A stretch of DNA of 6,507 bases, taken from positions 1 through 6,507 of the forward strand of contig JAGXAV010000123.1 in NCBI GenBank assembly GCA_018971455.1, written 5' to 3'. Of this stretch, positions 1-5,784 are shown one piece after another. The translations under genes were made by a program, and so were the position numbers. Below the pieces are notes generated by a model that saw only the letters and a list, made by a program, of their open reading frames with translations, was not told where the DNA came from and did not search any database. This DNA is from Rhodospirillales bacterium. Lineage in GTDB: Bacteria; Pseudomonadota; Alphaproteobacteria; Acetobacterales; Acetobacteraceae. Numbering within the stretch: position 1 is the stretch's first letter; each line of letters starts with the position of its first letter.

Positions 1-2507
1 AGCCGGTTCTCCGCGCCGGTGAGGCCGGCGGCCTGGCCGGCTGTGCCGGCGGCCGTGGTGGCGGCCTTGGTGCCCGGTGGCGGCGGCGGCGGCACCGACA
101 GCGTCAATTGCCGCGCGATGCCGGCCAGCAGGTCGCGCATCGGCGATTGCGGCGAGGACAGGATGTAGAGGTCCTGCACCGACTGGTTGAGATTGCTCCA
201 GGGCTCGATGTTGAGATCGGCGAGCAGCGCGTCCCAATGGGCCGCGTAATCCTTCTCGTAGAGGCCGATGACGTCACGCTCCAGCCCCTGCATCTCCGGG
301 CTGGCCGGGTTGATTTCCGTGCGCGTGCCGAGCACCCAGCTCTCGCCGGCCACCTCGCGGGCGACATTGGCAAGGGCGGGCAGCAGCACGCCGTGGAAGC
401 CCACGATGGTGTAGAAGCCGGGCACGCCCTCGCTCAGCGGCTTGCCGGAGCTGCGGATGAACACCCGCACGCCCGATGCGCCGGCGGCGTCGGCCGGGCG
501 CCACGGCGGCAGGCGCTGCGCGGCGGAGGACTGGCTGATGCGGGCATAGACGCGCTGGGCCAGCGGAATGCGGCTCAGCACCCGCCGCGCATCCTCGACC
601 AGCCCGCCATCGAGCGAGACCGGCGGCAGCGGGGCCGCGAGCAGCGCGTCGAGATGGCCGGCGAGGTCCTGGCGCAGCGGCGTGGCGGGCGCGCCGGGGA
701 AGCTCGCCTGCCAGTCCAGCGCCATCCAGGCGCGCACCAGTTCCTTGTCCATCGGCCCGGCACTGCCGAGCATCAGATAGACGCGGGTGGCCTCGTAGAG
801 CAGGTCGGGCTGGTTCATGGCCCCGCGCATCTGCGCCTCCAGCCGCAGCACCAGCCGCGGCAGCAGCACGCGCTCCAGCGCATGGCGGTAGACCAGCCGC
901 GCGCCGGTGGCGAGTTTTCCCGCCTGCGACAGGCCCAGCCCGCCCGCCCGGTCCTGCCCGTGGCGCGCCGCGCCGAACGGGAGATCGCGGGCCTGGTCGA
1001 GCAGCGGCAGCACCGGCGGAAGGTCGGCGTCACGCACCGGGTCGAGCGGCAGGGCGGAGGCGGTCTTGATGTAGCGGTCGAGGGCGGCGTTGGTTTCGGC
1101 GATCGCCGCCTGGTTCGTGCTGCGGCTGTGCCACAGCGCGGCGCCGATGCCCACCACCAGCAGGGCGAGCACGCCGAAGGCTCCGGCGCGGATCAGCGCG
1201 CGCCGGCGCGCCGCCCCGGGCCTGCTGGTCACCAGCATGGCCTCGCCGAACACCACGTCGCGCAGCAGGCGGCCGAGGAAGTAGCTGCGTCCCTGCTCGG
1301 GGCGCAGGCTCGGCGCGCGCCGCTGATCGACGCCGAAGGCGCGGGCGAGGGCGCCGGTCAGGCGGTCGATCGGCGTGCCTTCCTGGGTGCCGGAGGCCAT
1401 GTAGACGCCGCGCAGGAACGGCGCGGGGTCGAGGCGCGAGCCGCCGAACGCCTCCTGCAGGAACTCGGCGAGGGGCGCCTCCAGGCTCGCCACCTGGGCG
1501 GGAAAACCGGCAATCATGGCCCGCCGCTCGGGGCTGCGCTCGGTCTGCAACCGATCGAGCAGGCGGGTGTTGAGCCGCTCCACCAGCGCCTTGAACTCGG
1601 CGGCGAAGCCGGCCACGGGGCCGGCCTCGCCACGCCCCGCCGCCAGCGGGAAGGTGGTGCCCCAGACCTGCGCGCGCTTCTCGCGATCGAGATCGTCGAA
1701 GAACTCGCTGAAGCCGGCGAGCAGGTCGGCCTTGGTGAGAATGGCATAGACCGGCACCCGCACGCCGAGCCGCTCGGAGAGTTCCTTCACCCGCTTGCGG
1801 ATGGCGCGCGCATGGGCGAGCCGCTCGGCCTGCGGGGCGGTGGCGATGTCCGACAGCGCGATGGCCACCAGCACGCCGTTCAGCGGCTGGCGCTCGCGCG
1901 TGCGCTTGAGCAGGTCGAGGAAGCCTTCCCATCCGGCGCGGTCCACCGCGGCGTCCGAATCGCGCGTCGTGTAGCGCCCGGCGGTGTCGATCAGCACGGC
2001 GTTCTCGGTGAACCACCACTCGCACATGCGCGTGCCGCCGACGCCGGCGATCGCCTGCTGGCCCATTTCCGCGGCGAGCGGGAATGTCAGGCCGGCATTG
2101 AGCAGGGCCGTGGTCTTGCCCGCGCCGGGCGGGCCGATGATGACGTACCAGGGCTGCTCATACAGCCAGCCGCGCGTGCCGCGCGCCTTCTTGAGCAGGC
2201 CGAGGGCGGTGGTCAGCTTGTCGCGCATCGCCGCGACTTCCTCGGCCGAGGCGGCGATCGAGGGGTCGGCCGCGGCCTCGGCGACGCCGCTCTCCAGCGC
2301 CTGCTCGCGCCCGCGGCGGCGCAGATGCAGCCACAGGTTGATGCCGAACCACAGCAGCAGCAGCACCAGAATAATGCCGCCGCGCACCACCACGGGGGCG
2401 AGCGCATCGAGGAACGGCCCGAACACCCAGACCAGCACGGCGAGCAGCGCCACGCCGATGAAACTGAGGAACCAGCGCGAGGTGAAGAATCCGATCACAG
2501 CCTTCAT
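1..2507 (-). CDS. tssM: T6SS inner-membrane channel protein TssM (IcmF family), 3' end cut by window
   Basis: TssM (IcmF/VasK) spans the inner membrane and reaches through the periplasm to TssJ, forming the T6SS envelope channel with TssL. I translated the frame by hand: it is open from ATG 2507 to the window edge, giving 835 residues. The family usually has about 1,100-1,300, so the C-terminus that contacts TssJ is missing. Seen: two N-terminal membrane helices (about 12-30 and 38-56); Walker A GPPGAGKT at 125-132; LIDTAG at 172-177 (Walker B/G3-like); TKAD at 258-261 (G4-like); a third hydrophobic helix at 437-456; then the periplasmic part with family-typical blocks YLMLG (577-581), ESWVLG around 722-727 and YILSSPQSPMR (781-791). 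Residues 806-811 are six prolines, followed by an Ala/Gly/Thr-rich stretch. The start is the first ATG after an in-frame TGA, 15 bases after the tssL stop. Its Shine-Dalgarno is weak (GGGG about 11 bases upstream), so coupling to tssL is likely. NTP binding is inferred from the motifs. Confidence 0.97.
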   Translation of the reverse strand, partial: MKAVIGFFTSRWFLSFIGVALLAVLVWVFGPFLDALAPVVVRGGIILVLLLLWFGINLWLHLRRRGREQALESGVAEAAADPSIAASAEEVAAMRDKLTTALGLLKKARGTRGWLYEQPWYVIIGPPGAGKTTALLNAGLTFPLAAEMGQQAIAGVGGTRMCEWWFTENAVLIDTAGRYTTRDSDAAVDRAGWEGFLDLLKRTRERQPLNGVLVAIALSDIATAPQAERLAHARAIRKRVKELSERLGVRVPVYAILTKADLLAGFSEFFDDLDREKRAQVWGTTFPLAAGRGEAGPVAGFAAEFKALVERLNTRLLDRLQTERSPERRAMIAGFPAQVASLEAPLAEFLQEAFGGSRLDPAPFLRGVYMASGTQEGTPIDRLTGALARAFGVDQRRAPSLRPEQGRSYFLGRLLRDVVFGEAMLVTSRPGAARRRALIRAGAFGVLALLVVGIGAALWHSRSTNQAAIAETNAALDRYIKTASALPLDPVRDADLPPVLPLLDQARDLPFGAARHGQDRAGGLGLSQAGKLATGARLVYRHALERVLLPRLVLRLEAQMRGAMNQPDLLYEATRVYLMLGSAGPMDKELVRAWMALDWQASFPGAPATPLRQDLAGHLDALLAAPLPPVSLDGGLVEDARRVLSRIPLAQRVYARISQSSAAQRLPPWRPADAAGASGVRVFIRSSGKPLSEGVPGFYTIVGFHGVLLPALANVAREVAGESWVLGTRTEINPASPEMQGLERDVIGLYEKDYAAHWDALLADLNIEPWSNLNQSVQDLYILSSPQSPMRDLLAGIARQLTLSVPPPPPPGTKAATTAAGTAGQAAGLTGAENR

Positions 2508-2522
2508 GGTTGCCCGCGCCCC

Positions 2523-3890
2523 TCAGCCCTGCCGCCGCAACGTCACTTCGATCCGCCGGTTCATCTCGCGCCCCTGGGGCGTTGCGTTGGAGGCGATCGG
2601 CTCCGCATCGGCGCGCCCCTCCGAGGTGATGCGCGACGGGTCCGACAGCCCCTTCGCAATGATCGCCTTGGCGGCTTCCGCGCGCGCCGATGAGAGGGCG
2701 AAATTGGACGGGAAGCGCACCGAATGGATCGGCTGGTTGTCGGTATGGCCGGTCACCAGGATGCTGCCCTTCTCGGCGTTCATCGCCGCGGCGATGCGTT
2801 GCAGAAGCGGGATGAATTTCGGCTCGACGGCGGCGCTGGCCGAGGCGAACAGTCCGGTGCCGCGGATGCGCACGAGCGGCGCCTCCTCGGTGCCGAGAAC
2901 GCTGACCAGGCCCTGGTCGATCTCGGGCTTGAGGAAGGTGCGCAGCTTGTCGAGCGCGCCCGGCGTGGGCGGCGCAGGCGGTGGGGGCGGGGGCTGCACC
3001 GGGGCGATGCGCAGCAGAGCGGGCATTTTGGTCGGCGGCGGCGTCAGCATGCGCTCGAAGGCCGCGTCCGAGGCGGCGTTCAGCGAGGTCGAGAAATACA
3101 CGAATAAGCCGCCGATGATGGCCAGCGCGACGCATGCTACGACCCAGACCGGCAGGGCTGCGCGCGACGGGCGGTATGGCGCCTGCGCGCCCATCCAGCG
3201 GATCGAAAGATCGGGCTCGGCAGGCGGGCGCTGGCGGACGATCACCGCGTAGACATCCTCGCGGATCTTGTCGAGCTCGCTCATGCCGCGCGGCGAGAGG
3301 CGGTAGCGCCCGGCGAAACCGAGCGACAGGCACAGGTACATCAGCTCCAGCACCGGCAGGAAGCTGCCGGGATTCTGCTTCATCTGGCCGAGCAGATCGA
3401 AGAAGCGCTCGCCGCTGCGCACCTCCTGGTGGAAAGTCGAGACCAGGGAGCCGGCGGCCCATCCGCCCTGGCTGCCCCAGGGCGTGTTCAGCACCACGTC
3501 GTCGAGGCTCGCGCACAGCGCGTAATGCGCTGGGCGCAGCTGCTCCATCGGAATGCCGGCATCGCGCGCGGCCTGCTCGAAGCGGCGCAGCTCGCGCACC
3601 GCGCGCTCGCGCAGGTCGCCCGAATCGGGCTGGCTCACGGTGTTGCGCAGCCGTGCGAGGAGTTGCAGCAGCGGCGCCGCCGCCGCCGTCAGCGGCGACA
3701 GCCCCATCTCGATCGCCTCGGCCCCGCCGGTCATGGGGGCGGCGGCGGGCGGCACTCCGCCCACCGGGCCAGCCATCGGCGTACCCATCGCCGGCTGGGC
3801 GGGGGGCGCTGCTGGCCGTCGGCCGCCCGGGGCCGGACGGATGACGGTGCGGTCGCTGTCGTCGGGCTCCGAGAACGGATTGTCGCTCAT
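2523..3890 (-). CDS. tssL: T6SS inner-membrane protein TssL (DotU/IcmH) with C-terminal OmpA peptidoglycan-binding domain
   Basis: TssL forms the inner-membrane part of the T6SS envelope complex with TssM and is a docking site for the TssK baseplate adaptor. The 455 residues show, in order: a Pro/Ala/Gly-rich N-terminus with DRTVIRPAPGG at 13-23; a DotU domain at about 65-235 with LDDVVLNTPWG (129-139), ERFFDLL (161-167) and ELMYLCLSLGF (182-192); one membrane helix at about 246-268; a linker with two proline runs (284-286, 300-305); and an OmpA-like domain at about 335-452 with TGHTD (380-384), LSSARA (399-404) and NRRIEV (444-449). The OmpA fusion marks the 'specialised' TssL type that carries its own cell-wall anchor; many other systems need a separate wall-binding protein such as TagL. 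The ATG is preceded by AAGGA at 9-base spacing. It lies 36 bases after tssK and 15 before tssM, in the same frame as tssM. Confidence 0.97.
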   Translation of the reverse strand: MSDNPFSEPDDSDRTVIRPAPGGRRPAAPPAQPAMGTPMAGPVGGVPPAAAPMTGGAEAIEMGLSPLTAAAAPLLQLLARLRNTVSQPDSGDLRERAVRELRRFEQAARDAGIPMEQLRPAHYALCASLDDVVLNTPWGSQGGWAAGSLVSTFHQEVRSGERFFDLLGQMKQNPGSFLPVLELMYLCLSLGFAGRYRLSPRGMSELDKIREDVYAVIVRQRPPAEPDLSIRWMGAQAPYRPSRAALPVWVVACVALAIIGGLFVYFSTSLNAASDAAFERMLTPPPTKMPALLRIAPVQPPPPPPAPPTPGALDKLRTFLKPEIDQGLVSVLGTEEAPLVRIRGTGLFASASAAVEPKFIPLLQRIAAAMNAEKGSILVTGHTDNQPIHSVRFPSNFALSSARAEAAKAIIAKGLSDPSRITSEGRADAEPIASNATPQGREMNRRIEVTLRRQG

Positions 3891-3898
3891 GGCCTCGG

Positions 3899-3904
3899 GT
3901 CCTT
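3899..3904 (-). promoter_or_regulatory. Shine-Dalgarno of tssL
   Basis: The minus strand reads AAAAAGGAC with AGGA ending 9 bases before the tssL ATG at 3890. The A-rich run is unusual in this G+C-rich DNA and would leave the site unpaired and accessible. It supports the chosen start. Confidence 0.7.
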
Positions 3905-3926
3905 TTTATGCGGGCGCGGCGGCCGG

Positions 3927-5255
3927 TCAGCCGCGGATGGCCCACAGCTCCATCTGCATGTTCGGGAACTCACCGGAGACGTGGATGGCGAAGCCGCCGG
4001 ACGTCTGCATCTGCTGCCAGTGCGGAGAGTTGCGGTCGAGTTCGAAATACGACGCACCGGCGTAGAACGGGATCTGCCGTGGCGCCACCGGCAGCGGGCG
4101 GATGGCGATGCCGGGCAGCGCCACGTTGACCAGTTCGCGGATATGCTCCACGGCGCCGATCTTGACCTGCGCGGGCAGCAGCCGGCGCAGGTTTTCCGTC
4201 GGCATGTCGGCGCGCACCGACAGTACGAAATTGCTGCCGCGCAGAATGGAGCGGTCGGTGATCGGGCCGACGCGCACGCCGTACTGGCGCTCCTGCAGGG
4301 GCACGGCAATCGCCGTCTGCTCGATCACCGCCGACAGCGAGCGCCGCAGATCGGCCACCACCGGCGCGTAGCTGCGTTGCAGGTCGTCATGGCGATAGGC
4401 GGGATAGGCATTGGGGCGGCGTGTCGTCTCGGTGAAGGTGGCGAACTCGCCGGCCATCTGGATCAGTGCCGCGTAAAGCTCCTCCGGGTGCACCAGCCCC
4501 GCATCGGCCCAGTGCGACAGCAGCTTCTGCCAGCGGTTGATGGTCTGCAGCAGCATGAAATCGGCCACCTCGGCCACGCCGCGCGATCCCGGGGCGGTCA
4601 GCCTGGCGGCCAGCGCCTCGCCGCGCTGGTTCAGCATGCCCGACAATTCGGTGATCAGGCCGGACAGCACCGGGGTCGCCGAACAGATCAGCGCCGGTGG
4701 CACCCAGCGCTCGTCCAGCGTCACCCGCTTGTCGGCCGCGACCTCGGTGACGCGGGCGACGCCCATGCACAGATAGCCGGCCCGCTCGTCGGTCTCCAGC
4801 AGGTAGCGCAGCCGCAGCCGGCCGACCTGCAATTCGGACGGCGTGGGGCTGTCGGAATGGGTGTCGTAGGCCTCGAAATCGCGCAATCCGTAGCGCCCCT
4901 CGGTGGCGCTGCCGGCGGCAACCTCCACGGCACCCGCCTGGCGGATCGGCAGGGCGAGATAGACCAGCACGTTGCGGGCACTGTCCGGCAGATCGAGCGG
5001 GGCGGGGTGGTCGGTCTCGCCAGGGATCGCGAAGGGGGTGCCGTCCTCGAAGACGCCGGCGGCCGATGCCAGCGCGAAGCGCCCGGTGCCGAGCAGGTCG
5101 CGATCCACCAGCATTTCGGTGATGCCCCAGGGGTACGGACGCAGCGCCGCCGTGCGCGCGCGCAGCTGCGCCTCGCCCCAGCGATCCTGTTGCTGGAAAT
5201 GCTGGGCGCGCAGGAACATCCCTTCCTGCCAGATCACCCGGTTGGTCCACGTCAT
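3927..5255 (-). CDS. tssK: T6SS baseplate adaptor TssK (VasE/ImpJ family)
   Basis: TssK trimers connect the phage-like T6SS baseplate to the cytoplasmic domains of TssL and TssM; the fold is related to siphophage receptor-binding proteins. With the ATG at 5255 the protein has 442 residues, normal for the family. The N-terminus reads MTWTNRVIWQEGMFL and continues into a QHFQQQDRW block (18-26), the classic TssK opening. The family commonly has Pro just before QHF; here it is Ala17. The C-terminus ends in MELWAIRG, also typical, so the gene looks complete. A GTG at 5279 would add eight residues (MEIQAGDV), but family conservation begins at the ATG. Shine-Dalgarno signals are modest for both: CAGG about 11 bases before the ATG, GGA about 4 before the GTG. 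It sits 64 bases after tssJ and 36 before tssL. Identity is secure; the start is less so. Confidence 0.96.
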   Translation of the reverse strand: MTWTNRVIWQEGMFLRAQHFQQQDRWGEAQLRARTAALRPYPWGITEMLVDRDLLGTGRFALASAAGVFEDGTPFAIPGETDHPAPLDLPDSARNVLVYLALPIRQAGAVEVAAGSATEGRYGLRDFEAYDTHSDSPTPSELQVGRLRLRYLLETDERAGYLCMGVARVTEVAADKRVTLDERWVPPALICSATPVLSGLITELSGMLNQRGEALAARLTAPGSRGVAEVADFMLLQTINRWQKLLSHWADAGLVHPEELYAALIQMAGEFATFTETTRRPNAYPAYRHDDLQRSYAPVVADLRRSLSAVIEQTAIAVPLQERQYGVRVGPITDRSILRGSNFVLSVRADMPTENLRRLLPAQVKIGAVEHIRELVNVALPGIAIRPLPVAPRQIPFYAGASYFELDRNSPHWQQMQTSGGFAIHVSGEFPNMQMELWAIRG

Positions 5256-5319
5256 GACGTCACCGGCCTGAATCTCCACCCTGTCCGAACGTGGCGAAAG
5301 CGTAGCAGTCGCGTGCGAT
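5256..5319 (-). other. Intergenic gap between tssJ and tssK, no clear signal
   Basis: This 64-base gap is the longest in the operon. I see no hairpin followed by T residues, no convincing -35/-10 pair and no repeat. It contains the alternative GTG start of tssK (5279) and GGTGGAG, which lies too far (about 18 bases) from the preferred ATG for a good ribosome-binding site. I read it as a spacer inside one transcript. Confidence 0.5.
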
Positions 5320-5784
5320 CTAGGCGAGCATGGCCTTGATGCCGGCGGTCTTGAGCGTGAGATCGAACGGCCCGCTGGAGGGGGCGGCGTGCATCACCCG
5401 CCAGGTGGCGTGGTCGATGTCGCGGAACAGCACGATCAGCCCGATCATCTGCGTGCCTTTCTTGAGCTCGCGCGTGATCTTGCGGGTCTCGCCCGGCGCG
5501 ATGACGAACTCCTCGGAGGCCAGGTCGTCGGTGCCGAGCGTGTCCTTCTCGTGCTCGATGATGGCGAACACGTCGGCACGCTCGAATTTTCCGCTGGCGG
5601 CCAGCTGGAACATCTTGACCGCCACCGAGGCCGGCTTGCCGACTGCGTCGGGGTTCTGATCGGCGCCGCCGACCAGCGTGAGATTGAGCGTCGCCGGTGG
5701 CGGCGGCGGGCTCGCGCAGCTGGCGAGGGCGGCGGGCACGGCGAGAATGGCGGGCAGGGTGAGCAGATGGCGGCGCGAGATCAC
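5320..5784 (-). CDS. tssJ: T6SS outer-membrane lipoprotein TssJ (SciN/VasD family)
   Basis: TssJ is a small lipoprotein on the periplasmic face of the outer membrane that binds the TssM C-terminus and anchors the T6SS trans-envelope complex. The 154 residues begin with a signal peptide: SRRHLL at 3-8, a hydrophobic core to about 20, and lipobox LASC at 20-23, making C23 the likely lipidated residue. The next residue is Ala rather than Asp, consistent with sorting to the outer membrane. Five prolines follow at 26-30, then the family's beta-sandwich region, with ASVAVKMFQLA around 52-62, FVIAPGETRKI and IGLIVLFRDI segments. The start is GTG, sharing GTGA with the TGA stop of fha. A strong AAGGAG lies 8 bases upstream inside fha, which fixes the start and suggests translational coupling. 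The SRR motif resembles a Tat signal, but Sec export cannot be excluded. Confidence 0.94.
   Translation of the reverse strand: MISRRHLLTLPAILAVPAALASCASPPPPPATLNLTLVGGADQNPDAVGKPASVAVKMFQLAASGKFERADVFAIIEHEKDTLGTDDLASEEFVIAPGETRKITRELKKGTQMIGLIVLFRDIDHATWRVMHAAPSSGPFDLTLKTAGIKAMLA

Noticed and set aside
1030..2025. 331-codon open frame on the minus strand within tssM in another frame
   Set aside because: Arg/Ala/Gly-rich shadow; the true TssM frame is open through the whole region and holds the Walker and transmembrane signatures.
108..2693. 861-codon open frame on the plus strand, antisense to tssM and the end of tssL
   Set aside because: The protein is rich in Arg, Gly, Ala, Gln and His with no family motif, and it covers a TssM frame that matches its family along its whole length. 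It is explained by strong G/C bias at third codon positions, which removes stops on the opposite strand.
1984..3252. 422-codon open frame on the plus strand across the tssM/tssL junction
   Set aside because: Low-complexity Ser/Arg/Ala-rich translation without motifs, antisense to two confirmed genes.
2158..3945. 595-codon open frame on the minus strand overlapping tssL in another frame
   Set aside because: Arg-rich translation with no domain. The overlapping frame encodes a clear DotU-OmpA protein with its own Shine-Dalgarno.
5255..5262. Perfect 8-base palindrome TGACGTCA at the tssK start, also present at 269-276
   Set aside because: Two 8-mers in 6.5 kb of GC-rich DNA, one of them deep inside tssM, are compatible with chance. 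No spacing pattern or promoter element supports an operator.
5256..5279. Eight-residue N-terminal extension of TssK from GTG 5279
   Set aside because: Family conservation begins at the downstream ATG (MTWTNRVIW), and the GTG has no better ribosome-binding site. It remains possible.
3429..5339. 636-codon open frame on the plus strand, antisense to tssL and tssK
   Set aside because: Same composition artefact: no recognisable domain, and it lies opposite two well-identified genes.
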